A stretch of 64,000 nucleotides of DNA from Corallococcus silvisoli (GTDB lineage Bacteria; Myxococcota; Myxococcia; Myxococcales; Myxococcaceae), in NCBI RefSeq assembly GCF_009909145.1, contig NZ_JAAAPJ010000007.1, positions 186,001 to 250,000 of the forward strand, written 5' to 3'. Every line of letters starts with the position of its first letter. The first letter of the stretch is position 1. The notes under the pieces are model-generated. The model made no database searches and was not told the DNA's origin. It saw only the letters and a program-made list of their open reading frames with translations. Shown in pieces: positions 1-8,468 of the stretch. The translations under genes and the position numbers were made by a program.

Positions 1-1094
1 TGCCGCGCCGTGAGCAGCGCCGCCAGCACCAGCCGCGCCGGCTCCGCCTCGAAGGCGATGGCCGCGTCGGTGAGCCACTCGCGCGTGGCCTCGTCCGCCG
101 CCGGGTCCTTGGCCCCCTCGCGCAGCCGCTCCAGCATTCCTTCCAGGAAGTCCGCGTCCACCGCGCCCTTCACCGCGCGCAGCAGCGCGGCGATGACCTC
201 CCGCCGTCCCTGCGCGTCCTTGGGCTGGGTCTTCATCGCGCGCAGGGGCTCCCACAGCACGCAGGTGAGCCACAGCTCCTCCTCCGGGGAGAAGACGGAC
301 GGCGTGGACGGCTCGCGCAACTTCGCCTCCACCCGCTGCGCGCGCTCCTTCGCCTCGCGCGAGATGCGCTCCACCAGCGCCGGGTCCGCCTGCACGTGCT
401 TCACCAGCGCGTCCAGCTCCCCGGCCTCCGCGCGGCGCAGGGCCTCCGAGGCCTCCGGCGTCAGCGACTCCGGCTCCATGCCCGCGATGAGCGCCTCGTA
501 CTTGCGCACCCCTTCCGCGTGCTTCTGGCTCCACTCGCGGAACTGCACGTCGAACACCACGTCCAGCACCGGGTTGTCCTCCGGCCGCACCTTGCCCGTC
601 TTCTTCGCCGCCGTGGCCAGCAGCGCGCCCACGCACAGCGCCCGGCGCTCCTCCGGCGTGCGCCCGCTCCGGGCCGCCTGCGCGAGCAGCCCCGCGCCCA
701 GCTTCTCCTGGAAGCTCCGCGTGCCCAGCTCCCGCACCACGCCCACCCGCAGCGTGTTCCGGGCCTCCATGGCATCCAGGCCCTCCCGCGCCGCCAGCTT
801 CGCGAGCGCCTGGCCCACGTGGTCGCTGAAGGCTGTGTCGTCGTAGCGCAGCCCCGGCTGGGGACCGGCGCTGGAGAGCAGCGCGCCCAGGTGCTCCAGC
901 GCCTGAGACAGGCGGGACACGTCCGCGTCGCCCAGCAGGGCCATGGCGCCCTCCAGGTCCTGCTTCAGCGGATGGGCGGGGGCGGTGGGAGGCGGCGCGG
1001 CTTTGGCGCGGTCCTCGGCGGCGTGACAGGCCTTGTACTTCTTCCCGCTGCCACAGGGGCACGGGTCGTTGCGGCCGGGCTTGGAAGGGCTCAC
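1..1094 (-). CDS. SEC-C motif protein, C-terminus cut by window edge
   Basis: A minus-strand frame opens with GTG at 1094 and stays open to base 1, so at least 364 residues are present and the C-terminus lies outside the window. Residues about 6-25 form a SEC-C metal-binding motif (PGRNDPCPCGSGKKYK, then CH), which binds zinc and is found at the SecA C-terminus and in many uncharacterised proteins. The rest is alpha-helical, rich in Ala, Glu and Arg, with no second domain I recognise. The start was chosen because SEC-C is usually terminal and because the fadL terminator lies just upstream. It is not SecA: the long DEAD motor is absent. Its function is unknown. Confidence 0.75.
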   Translation of the reverse strand, partial: MSPSKPGRNDPCPCGSGKKYKACHAAEDRAKAAPPPTAPAHPLKQDLEGAMALLGDADVSRLSQALEHLGALLSSAGPQPGLRYDDTAFSDHVGQALAKLAAREGLDAMEARNTLRVGVVRELGTRSFQEKLGAGLLAQAARSGRTPEERRALCVGALLATAAKKTGKVRPEDNPVLDVVFDVQFREWSQKHAEGVRKYEALIAGMEPESLTPEASEALRRAEAGELDALVKHVQADPALVERISREAKERAQRVEAKLREPSTPSVFSPEEELWLTCVLWEPLRAMKTQPKDAQGRREVIAALLRAVKGAVDADFLEGMLERLREGAKDPAADEATREWLTDAAIAFEAEPARLVLAALLTAR

Positions 1095-1105
1095 GGGCCG
1101 GCACC

Positions 1106-1152
1106 GTAAGCGAAAGCGCCCGGCCCTTCCACGTGGGGAAGGAGCCGGGCGC
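1106..1152 (-). terminator. Rho-independent terminator of the volA-fadL unit
   Basis: Arms 1116-1124 (GCGCCCGGC) and 1144-1152 (GCCGGGCGC) pair perfectly. The stem continues inward through CCTTCC (1125-1130) with GGAAGG (1137-1142) around one bulged A, and the loop is 1131-1136. On the minus strand the stem is followed by TTTCGCTT (1115-1108). It lies 27 bases after the fadL stop. Confidence 0.8.
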
Positions 1153-1178
1153 CGGGGTGCTTCAGGATGGACTTCCGA

Positions 1179-2369
1179 CTACTCCGGCGAGAAGCCCAGC
1201 GTCAGGCCGAACACGTGCGCCGTGCCGGCGTACGTGCCGGGCATGCCCGGGGCGCTGCTCTCCTTGTCCGCCAGCGCGACGAACTGGTAGCCCAGGTCCG
1301 CGCGGAACGGCCGGAACTGGTAGCCCAGGCCCAGCGTCGCCTTGATGCGGTTGGCGTCCGGCAGGTCCGGCGTCAGCGTGTTGTTGGGGCTGGGCGACGG
1401 GTCGTACACGAAGCCCACGCGCGCCTGGAGCGCATCCGTGACGCCGTACTCGGCGCCCAGGGAGTACTTCCACTTCGCGTGCCAGCGCTTGGGCAGCGGG
1501 TTGTCGATGGAGGAGTCCTCGAAGCGGATGGCCAGCTCCGCGAAGGAGGACCAGTCCACCCAGCTCGCGTCGAACGAGACGTTCAGCCGGTCGATGGGCT
1601 GGAACGCGAGGCCCGCCGTCACCATGGACGGCAGGACCAGGTTCGCGCTCGCGGACTGGTCCTTCAGGCGGCTCTGGAACTCCGCCGGCACGTTCTGGAA
1701 GTCCGCCTTGCCCTTGAACGCGATGTCGATGGAGCTGCGGTAGTGCAGGCCCATGCTCAGGTTGTCCAGCACCCGGGCCTGCACGCCGACGTTGAAGCCG
1801 GAGCCCCAGTCCGCGCCGCCCAGGTGGATGGCACCCTCGCTGTTGACGAAGTCCAGGCCGCGCGTCAGCTCGATGGTGGCCCGCGTGATGTCCAGACCCG
1901 CGCCGAAGCGGAAGCGCGGGTGCAGCTCATACGCGAACGTCGGGTTGATGTTGTACGTCGCCAGCGAGGACTCGAAGCCGCGGAAGCGGCCGCTGAAGCC
2001 GTCTTCCCAGCGGCTGCGCGCGCCGAAGGGCGTGTACACGCCCACGCCGAACGCCGCCCGCTCGAAGGGCTTGTACACCACGAACACGTGCGGAGGCGGA
2101 GACAGGGTCGTCTTCTGCCCTTCCTGCTCCATGCCCGGCCGCTGGAACGTGATGCTCGGCAGGATGCCCGTGTCGCCCAGCGTGATGTCCAGCTTCTTCA
2201 CGCCGACGATGTTGGCCGCGTTGTAATAGATGGCGGAGGAGTCCTCCAGCCAGGCCGTGGTGGCCCCGCCAACGCCGGTGGCGCGGGCGCTCTGGGTGTC
2301 AATCTGGAAGCCCGCGGCCTGGCTCGTACCGGCCGCGAGCATCGCCACGAGGGAGAGTGTCTTTTTCAT
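1179..2369 (-). CDS. FadL/OmpP1/TodX-family outer-membrane long-chain fatty acid porin
   Basis: 396 residues, with a signal peptide at about 1-18 (MKKTLSLVAMLAAGTSQA, cleavage before AGFQ). The mature N-terminus carries the FadL-type hatch segment (GFQIDTQSARATGVGGA, then DSSAIYYNAAN). The rest is alternating amphipathic strands, with VYTPFGARSRW as the usual conserved stretch. FadL proteins are 14-stranded barrels that pass fatty acids and other hydrophobic compounds through the outer membrane by lateral diffusion. It follows a surface lipase gene by 31 bases on the same strand and ends in a strong terminator, so the two are very likely co-transcribed. That suggests uptake of fatty acids released by the lipase. 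Start ATG at 2369 is preceded by GAGGAA about 11 bases upstream. Confidence 0.9.
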   Translation of the reverse strand: MKKTLSLVAMLAAGTSQAAGFQIDTQSARATGVGGATTAWLEDSSAIYYNAANIVGVKKLDITLGDTGILPSITFQRPGMEQEGQKTTLSPPPHVFVVYKPFERAAFGVGVYTPFGARSRWEDGFSGRFRGFESSLATYNINPTFAYELHPRFRFGAGLDITRATIELTRGLDFVNSEGAIHLGGADWGSGFNVGVQARVLDNLSMGLHYRSSIDIAFKGKADFQNVPAEFQSRLKDQSASANLVLPSMVTAGLAFQPIDRLNVSFDASWVDWSSFAELAIRFEDSSIDNPLPKRWHAKWKYSLGAEYGVTDALQARVGFVYDPSPSPNNTLTPDLPDANRIKATLGLGYQFRPFRADLGYQFVALADKESSAPGMPGTYAGTAHVFGLTLGFSPE

Positions 2370-2400
2370 GGGTGTTTGATTCCTCTCTCAGTGGTCCGGG

Positions 2401-5310
2401 TTACTGCGCCACGGCGCCGGTCTGCAGGAAGCCGATGATCTGGTCCTGGGCCGCGTTGCGCACGGCCTCCGGGATGGCGGGGTTGTTGAGGAACGCGTGG
2501 CGGGCGGACGCGGGGATGGTGTCGAACTTGAACATGTACGACGCCACCGTGCGCGGCGCGTCGGCGCGGTTGGCGGACGCGATGAGCGCCAGCGTGTTCG
2601 GGTTCGGGATGACCTCGTCGCCTTCGATGTACTGGATGAACGCGCGGTGCACGGCGGGGTTCGTGCCGGCCGCCGAGTTGTTCTCCAGCAGGTACGCGTA
2701 GTTGCGCGCGTCCGCCGGGTCCAGGATGGTGTTCGCCAGGCTGATGAAGGTGTCGAAGCCCGGGGAGCCCGGGGTGACGCCCGCCGAGGCGAGCTGCGCG
2801 AGGAACGCCGTCTTCTGGGCCGCGAAGGCCGGCGCGGTCAGCAGCACGCCCGCCAGGTTGCCACCGGCCACGTTGAGCACCGAGCGGCGCACGCGCGGCG
2901 ACACGGCGGTGGACATGGTGCCCATGATGCCGCCCAGGCTCTGGCCCACGTAGTCCACCTGGCTGGCGTCCAGCTTGCCCACGGCCGCGGACAGCTCCGC
3001 GCTGCTCAGGACGCGCAGGAACTGGCCGAAGTCCACCACGTGGTGACGGAAGTTGTCGCGCGTGGTGAACAGGTTGCCCAGGTTGAGGAAGTTCCAGCCG
3101 GAGATGGCCGGGACGCCCGTGCTGTTGCGGAGGAAGTCCGCGCCCTCGCACTTGTTGTCCGCCATGCAGCGGCCCTGCGACGGGGACGTGATGGTGGAGC
3201 AGAACACGTCGCCCGGCACCTGGCCGCGCACCGCGGCGCTGCAGTCCGCGCGGGACGCTTCCACGCGCGCCACGCAGCGGCCGTAGGACGCGCTCCCGGG
3301 GTTGGTCTCGCAGCGCTGCGTCTGGGGGCTGGCGCACGCGCCGTCATCGGAGCCGCCGGCCACCGACGCGGAGCCCACGCAGCTGGAGCGCTCGCCGTGG
3401 TAGACGGCGTCCATCGCGACGACCGCGTAGCCCGCGCCCGTCAGCTTGTTGGCGACGCCCAGCACCGCGGTGCGGTTGCTGGTCAGGCCGTGGCCGAACA
3501 CCAGCACCGGCCAGCCCGTGGCGGGCGCCGCCGTGGCGGGCACGAACAGCATGAACGGGTAGCGCGTGGGGCGCGGCTCGGCCGGGTTCAGCGTGTCGCT
3601 GGGGCCCGTGAGCAGGAACGGCGTGTTGGCCTGCACCTCGAAGACCGCGCCGATGTTGTCGGACGGCAGGCCGGAGGCGGTCATCACCTGCTTCACCTGC
3701 GTGGTGGCGGGCACCACGTAGTTCGGCGCCGTGGGCGTCGAGTACGCCGTGGGCAGCGCGTACAGCTGCTGCAGGATGGACGTGGTGCTCTGGGTGGTGA
3801 ACGACCAGCCCAGGGCGATCTTCGAGCGCGGGATGCCCGCGGCGGCCAGCCCGTCGAAGTACGGCTTGTAGGCCGCGCGCACCGGCTCCAGCGCCTGCGC
3901 GAGCGAGTCCGGGACGGAGGAGATCTGGCTCTTGCCGTTGGCGAACACCGGGTTCGCCAGACGCATCAGCGCGAACGCCGTGGCCGGGGCGACGTTGCGG
4001 CCCTGGGTGTCCTTCAGGTCCGTGGTCATCACGGCGCCGTACTGGGTGGCGCCATCGAGCGGCGCCTTCGGGACGATCTGCAGCTGCTGCGGCACGGCGA
4101 CGACGCCCGCGGTGCCCACGCTGGTGCCGCAGTCACCGGTGTTGTTCACCAGGCAGGTCACCACGTCCGGCTTGGTGCCCTTGTCCAGGTTGGACAGCTT
4201 GAGGAACTTCACGCCCGTGGCCAGGGTGGACGGGTCCAGCTTGGGCGCCGGGGGATCCGCCGGCGTGCGGTACATCGTGCCGTCCAGCACGCCCTGCGCA
4301 TCGCCGTTCTCCGACACGATGGCGCCCGTGGTGGAGAAGCCGTCCAGGGTGTTGAGGCCCTGGAAGAGGTCCCGCTGCAGGCCCGCTTCCGCCGGGACGG
4401 GGAAGTTCAGGTGCGCCGCCGTGGTGCCGGTGGCCGGCACGCGCAGCAGGTCGTTGGGGAAGGGGATGATGGTGGGAACCCGCGCGGTGGCCGCCAGGTT
4501 GATGGTGGCCTCCGGCTGGTTCAGCACGCTGAAGGTCCACACGAGGACGACGTCCTCGCGCTTGACGCCCTTGGCGACCAGGCCCTCGATGATGGGCGCG
4601 TAGCCGCGGCGCAGCTGCTCCAGCCGCAGGGCGCTGGCGGTCTGGTCGGCCAGGCGCTTGGCGGGGTCCGTCTGCGTGGAGGGGATGATCTCCGTGGCCG
4701 GCGCGCAGTCCGGCGCGGTCAGGTCCTCGCAGGTGACCAGCGGCTTCGCGGAGCTGGCGAAGGCCCACGTGGCCGACCCGATGACCGGGTAGCCCGCGGT
4801 GGTCTTCAGGCCGTTCTCACCGCCGATGAGCGCCACCGCGTAGCGGCCGCCCTTCGGCCACGCCGGCAGGCCCGTGTTCGGATCCACCGGGGGGATGATG
4901 TTGATGAGGTCCGTGTCCTCGTTGTACGCGATCGTCGGCGTGACCGGCTTCGCCAGCGGCGTGCCCGCGTACACGTCCATGAAGACGACCGTGTGCGCGT
5001 TCACCGTGAACGCGTCCAGGTCCTTCACCTTGGTCGACGCGATGGCGGACGTCGGGAAGCCGTTGAGCGTGTTCAGGTAGTCGCGCGTGAACTCCTGCTC
5101 CGCGGCGGACGCCTGCGGGTTGATGGGCGCCGCCACCAGCTTCGTGACCGGATTGATGGCCAGGTCGTTGGGAGAGGGGACGACAGCGGGGGTGCCCGTG
5201 GGATCGAACTCCGCGAGGCCGACGTTCGTATTCGGAGCGTCCTGCGCGATCTCCGGCGTGCAGGCAACGGCTCCCAGGGCCATGGCCCCGAGGAACAGCG
5301 ATTTCTTCAT
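2401..5310 (-). CDS. VolA-like surface lipoprotein lipase/lysophospholipase
   Basis: 969 residues from ATG 5310, which has GGAGGGG 9 bases upstream. The frame is open further upstream but lacks a better start. The lipoprotein signal ends in GAVAC with C17 as acyl acceptor. Residues about 20-570 resemble the bacterial lipase N-terminal region (Lipase_bact_N). The C-terminal third is an alpha/beta hydrolase with an HG oxyanion motif near 605 (VFGHGLTSNRTAV) and nucleophile elbow GQSLGG with Ser791. Asp in EGDEVIPN and a later His (SARHAF) are candidate triad members. A cysteine-rich stretch, about 636-710, lies between oxyanion strand and nucleophile. Vibrio cholerae VolA, a surface lysophospholipase, has this architecture and sits beside fadL. 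I infer outer-membrane lipid hydrolysis feeding FadL. Substrate is not shown. Confidence 0.82.
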   Translation of the reverse strand: MKKSLFLGAMALGAVACTPEIAQDAPNTNVGLAEFDPTGTPAVVPSPNDLAINPVTKLVAAPINPQASAAEQEFTRDYLNTLNGFPTSAIASTKVKDLDAFTVNAHTVVFMDVYAGTPLAKPVTPTIAYNEDTDLINIIPPVDPNTGLPAWPKGGRYAVALIGGENGLKTTAGYPVIGSATWAFASSAKPLVTCEDLTAPDCAPATEIIPSTQTDPAKRLADQTASALRLEQLRRGYAPIIEGLVAKGVKREDVVLVWTFSVLNQPEATINLAATARVPTIIPFPNDLLRVPATGTTAAHLNFPVPAEAGLQRDLFQGLNTLDGFSTTGAIVSENGDAQGVLDGTMYRTPADPPAPKLDPSTLATGVKFLKLSNLDKGTKPDVVTCLVNNTGDCGTSVGTAGVVAVPQQLQIVPKAPLDGATQYGAVMTTDLKDTQGRNVAPATAFALMRLANPVFANGKSQISSVPDSLAQALEPVRAAYKPYFDGLAAAGIPRSKIALGWSFTTQSTTSILQQLYALPTAYSTPTAPNYVVPATTQVKQVMTASGLPSDNIGAVFEVQANTPFLLTGPSDTLNPAEPRPTRYPFMLFVPATAAPATGWPVLVFGHGLTSNRTAVLGVANKLTGAGYAVVAMDAVYHGERSSCVGSASVAGGSDDGACASPQTQRCETNPGSASYGRCVARVEASRADCSAAVRGQVPGDVFCSTITSPSQGRCMADNKCEGADFLRNSTGVPAISGWNFLNLGNLFTTRDNFRHHVVDFGQFLRVLSSAELSAAVGKLDASQVDYVGQSLGGIMGTMSTAVSPRVRRSVLNVAGGNLAGVLLTAPAFAAQKTAFLAQLASAGVTPGSPGFDTFISLANTILDPADARNYAYLLENNSAAGTNPAVHRAFIQYIEGDEVIPNPNTLALIASANRADAPRTVASYMFKFDTIPASARHAFLNNPAIPEAVRNAAQDQIIGFLQTGAVAQ

Positions 5311-5512
5311 GGTGGGATTCCCCTCCAGCCCAAGGTGAACTGCTGGAAACAATGCAGTGAGTAGCACGCCATCTTCCGGGCACAAAGAGAGAGGGGCTTG
5401 ACGCAATGAGTCAGGTATGGGGTGGCGTCTCACGCGTGCGGGTGGACGTCTCGCTGTGTGCGTGCGGGAGGGGCGCGTGACGCCCGCGGGAACGCGGTTA
5501 CGCTGCCAGCCC

Positions 5513-6049
5513 ATGAAACGACTGATGCTGGTGTTGGCGATGACGGTGGCGATGGGCGCGAGCGCGGAGGAGGCCGGAGGCCTGACGTGGAGCGCGCCCG
5601 CGGAGTGGGCCGTCCAGCCCGCGCGGCCCATGCGCGCGGCGACGTACAAGGTGCCCGCGGCGAAGGGCGACGCGGAGGACGCGGAGCTGGCCATCTTCTA
5701 CTTCGGGCAGGGCCAGGGCGGCGCGGTGGACGCGAACGTGAAGCGCTGGGTGGCGCAGTTCCAGAAGCCCGACGGCAAGCCCCTGGACGACAAGGACGCG
5801 AAGACGAAGCAGGAGAAGGTGAACGGCATGCCCGTCACCACGGTGGAGGTGAAGGGCACGTACGCGGGGGGCGGTCCGATGATGGGACCCTCCGCGCCCA
5901 AGCCGAACTTCAAGCTGCGCGGCGCCATCGTGGAGGGCCCGGAGGGCGCGGTCTTCTACAAGCTCACCGGGCCGGAGAAGACGGTCAACGGCGCGGAGAA
6001 GGGCTTCCGCAAGATGGTGGAGTCGGTGAAGCCCGTGGCGAAGCCGTAG
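5513..6049 (+). CDS. Small exported protein of unknown function
   Basis: 178 residues from ATG 5513. The upstream extension in the same frame is not protein-like, and this start gives a clean signal peptide (MKRLMLVLAMTVAMGASA, cleaving before EEAGG). The mature part reads like a compact beta-rich domain: GLTWSAPAEWAV near the start, then AELAIFYFGQGQGG with later VKRWVAQFQ, and a C-terminal AEKGFRKMVESVKP. This pattern resembles small myxobacterial periplasmic proteins that assess 'membrane or lipoprotein' quality, but I cannot name a family. It is divergent from the lipase gene, with 202 bases between the two starts, so the two could share a promoter region. Confidence 0.75.
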   Translation: MKRLMLVLAMTVAMGASAEEAGGLTWSAPAEWAVQPARPMRAATYKVPAAKGDAEDAELAIFYFGQGQGGAVDANVKRWVAQFQKPDGKPLDDKDAKTKQEKVNGMPVTTVEVKGTYAGGGPMMGPSAPKPNFKLRGAIVEGPEGAVFYKLTGPEKTVNGAEKGFRKMVESVKPVAKP

Positions 6050-6148
6050 GCCGGCAAGCGGATCCTCGGGGCTCGCGGGACGTCGGCAAGCGGATTGCTA
6101 AGGCCACGGGGCACACGGCGCCCGAACGCCGAGCACCGGAGGCCTCAC

Positions 6149-6463
6149 GTGTCGATGTGCCGCACCCCTGAGTTCCAGAACCTCCTCACCCGCGCCATCA
6201 CGCTGTTCCCGGAGGACACCGTCCTGGCGGCGCTCCAACAGATGTATCGCCACGGGGTGCAGGTGCTGCCCGTGGTGGAGGGGGATGGGGGCGACCTGCT
6301 GGGCGAGGTCACGGAGGACGAACTGCACCGCGTGGCCCGCCGCCGCCCGCTGGCGCGGCTGGCTGAAATTCTGACCGTCAAGGCGCTGGCGGCGCCGGAA
6401 GAAAACACCGTGGACACCGCGGCGCCCCCGCGGCTGGCGGCCTCGAGCGGCTGGCTGCACTGA
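6149..6463 (+). CDS. Short single-CBS-domain protein
   Basis: 104 residues from GTG 6149, which has GGAGG at 6138-6142 (6-base spacing). An ATG at 6155 is the alternative. Residues about 10-80 have the CBS layout: ITLFPEDTVLAALQQMYRHG, VQVLPVVEGDGGDLLGEVTEDEL, then basic RRRPL. CBS domains bind adenine nucleotides and normally come in pairs. Only one is evident here, so the protein probably dimerises to form a Bateman module. No fused enzyme or channel domain is present. The C-terminal 25 residues look disordered. Confidence 0.7.
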   Translation: MSMCRTPEFQNLLTRAITLFPEDTVLAALQQMYRHGVQVLPVVEGDGGDLLGEVTEDELHRVARRRPLARLAEILTVKALAAPEENTVDTAAPPRLAASSGWLH

Positions 6464-6690
6464 AGGGCGGGTTGGCGCCACTGGCCTTCGGGGAGGGGAG
6501 GTCCGGTGAGCCGGCTGGCTGAACGGTGGTGGACATCCCCGCTTGCGCGAAGGGCCAACAGCCAACACCTGTGCGTGTGGCTGGCGGCTGTCTGACGACT
6601 CGTACTGGCGGGCGGGCTGCAATCCCGGAAGGAGGTCAACAGCCTGTTGGCGGTGCCCCCGGCTTTTCGTCGAGGGCAAGGAGGCGGGTC

Positions 6691-7383
6691 ATGAAGGCAG
6701 TGGCGATCATCCTGGCGGCGGGCAAGGCCCAGTCGATGGCCCACCCCAAGGCGCTCATCGAGCATGAAGGGGGCAAGAGCTTCCTTCAGTCGCTGGCGTC
6801 CACCTTCGGGAAGGCGGGGGGCGGGGTGTTGGGCGTGGTGGGCTACAACGAGGCGGAGGTTCGCGAACAGCACCCCAGCCTGGAGTTGGTGACGAGCAAG
6901 GATTGGGAGAAGAGCCTGCTGTCGTCGGTGAAGGCGGGGCTGGAGGCGGCCCTGGCCGAGGACGCGGACGTGGTGCTGCTGCACCCGGTGGACATGCCCG
7001 CGCTGCGCGACAAGACCGTCAAGTCGATGCTCAAGGAGATGGAGCGGGGCGGCACCGACGGCGTCGTGGCCCTGCGGCCGGAGTATGAGAACGCCATGGG
7101 CTGGCCGGTGGTGCTCTCGCGCGGCGCCGCGCAGAAGCTGCTCCAGGCCGAAGGGGACGACCTGAACGTGGCGCTTCGCGCGCTCAACCCGCGCCGCATG
7201 CCCATGAAGGACCCGGGCGTCATCGTCAACATCAACACGCCGGCCATCTACCGGTCGCTCTTCTCGTCGGATCCGAAGCTGGCCCCGCCGCCCAAGCGGC
7301 GCGTCAAGCGTTCCGGCGTGTCCAATGGCTCCGGGACGGAGAGCCCGGCGGTCGCGTACGGGGCGTCGTCGGACGAGCAGTAG
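6691..7383 (+). CDS. MobA-like NTP transferase family protein
   Basis: 230 residues from ATG 6691, with AAGGAGG at 6679-6685, an ideal ribosome binding site. Upstream in-frame sequence is not conserved-looking. The N-terminus (AVAIILAAGKAQSMAHPKAL) matches the nucleotidyltransferase signature LAAGxSxRMGxPK of MobA/IspD/GlmU-like enzymes, and VVLLHPVDMPAL corresponds to the metal-binding loop. The key Arg of the signature is Ser here and the flanking Ser and Gly are Ala. The Lys is kept. Family members transfer a nucleotide to sugar phosphates or molybdopterin, but the altered signature makes substrate and activity uncertain. The last 35 residues are basic then Ser/Gly-rich and probably disordered. 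A terminator follows. Confidence 0.75.
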   Translation: MKAVAIILAAGKAQSMAHPKALIEHEGGKSFLQSLASTFGKAGGGVLGVVGYNEAEVREQHPSLELVTSKDWEKSLLSSVKAGLEAALAEDADVVLLHPVDMPALRDKTVKSMLKEMERGGTDGVVALRPEYENAMGWPVVLSRGAAQKLLQAEGDDLNVALRALNPRRMPMKDPGVIVNINTPAIYRSLFSSDPKLAPPPKRRVKRSGVSNGSGTESPAVAYGASSDEQ

Positions 7384-7396
7384 CCCGGCGCTCCAG

Positions 7397-7441
7397 CTCC
7401 CGGGTCCGCGCGGCGCGCCAGGACACCGGGAGTCTTTTCTT
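7397..7441 (+). terminator. Rho-independent terminator after the MobA-like gene
   Basis: CTCCCGG plus GTCC (7397-7407) pair with GGAC (7421-7424) and CCGGGAG (7426-7432), with one bulged A at 7425. TCTTTTCTT follows at 7433-7441. It lies between convergent genes. Confidence 0.75.
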
Positions 7442-7455
7442 CAGCCTTTCAGCCT

Positions 7456-8307
7456 TCAGAACGTGAAGCCCAGACCCAGGTAGGGGCCGGAGAAGAGGTC
7501 CGAGTGCACGACGCCGTCCAGGCGGCCGGCGTCATTGAGGTACAGCGTGCGCCAGCCGCCGCGCAGGTTGAGGACGCCCAGGTGCATCGCGAGCCCGGCC
7601 TGCATGTCCACCTGGCGGTGCGGGAAGGGCACCACCTGGATGCGCGCCTCCACGTCGAAGGGCGACGGGCCGATGCACGCCTCCAGCGAGGCGGCGAAGC
7701 TGGGGCCCACGAAGATGGCGTCCGGGGTGTGCGCGCTGGCGAGGCCGCCCTCCAGCCGGAAGCGGCCGCGCTCGGAGGACCACGGGGAGAGCGTCAGGTG
7801 CGCGTCCAGCAGCGTCAGCCGGTCGTCGAGCCGGGAACCGTCATCCGACTCCAGCGCGATGCCGGTGACGCGCGCGTCCATGCCCCAGCGCTGGCCGTCC
7901 AGCGCCATGTAGAGGCCCAGCGCGCCGCCAGTCTCACCGAAGCTGTCGCCCTGCACGTTCAGGTGCACCAGCGGGGCGGGCCGCGGCTCACGGCCCCGGG
8001 GCGCCGTCGCGGCGCGCGCGCGCCGGTGGTAGCCGCCGCCCGGCGAGCCCAGGAAGAGGAAGTCGAACCAGCCCACCCCCACGCCCACGCTGGCGGCGCG
8101 CACGTTGGAGCGCAGCGGCGCGTCCGAGGGGCGGCCCACCGGGGTGGCGCGGTGTTCATTCCCGCCGTCGTCCTTGTCCTGGGAGTCCGAGGACTTCGAG
8201 TCGGAGGCGTTCGGCTTCGAGCGCTTGCCGAAGCGAGCCTCGGCGGGCCCCGCCCCCAGCAGGACACCGACAGAGAGCGCGACACACAGCGTCTTCCAGA
8301 ACCCCAC
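7456..8307 (-). CDS. Outer-membrane beta-barrel-like protein, paralogue 1
   Basis: 283 residues from GTG 8307, with GAGGAGG about 7 bases upstream. A signal peptide ends at about residue 24 (GAGPAEA, before RFGKRSKP). Residues 25-65 are charged and Ser/Asp-rich and probably disordered. The remainder has alternating hydrophobic strands and ends in GLGFTF, a C-terminal aromatic as expected for a BAM-assembled barrel. It is about 30-40% similar by eye to the next gene, including the ARFGK start of the mature protein, the FVGPSFAASLEAC block, the LNLRGGWRTLYLNDAG block and the final DGVVHSDLFSGPY block. No catalytic residues are evident. A role in the envelope is inferred. Confidence 0.7.
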   Translation of the reverse strand: MGFWKTLCVALSVGVLLGAGPAEARFGKRSKPNASDSKSSDSQDKDDGGNEHRATPVGRPSDAPLRSNVRAASVGVGVGWFDFLFLGSPGGGYHRRARAATAPRGREPRPAPLVHLNVQGDSFGETGGALGLYMALDGQRWGMDARVTGIALESDDGSRLDDRLTLLDAHLTLSPWSSERGRFRLEGGLASAHTPDAIFVGPSFAASLEACIGPSPFDVEARIQVVPFPHRQVDMQAGLAMHLGVLNLRGGWRTLYLNDAGRLDGVVHSDLFSGPYLGLGFTF

Positions 8308-8468
8308 GGCGACCCCTCCTCTTCACGGGCCCACGGGATGGGCCGCGGCATCTGGACGCCTGCTCGCCCGGAATATTCAACCGCCATCACCCCGTGGGAC
8401 ACCAGGGGCCTCGAGGAGGGGAGGGGTGTCCGGAAGGGGGCATGTGGGCCCCCGGACAGGGGCTGGCC

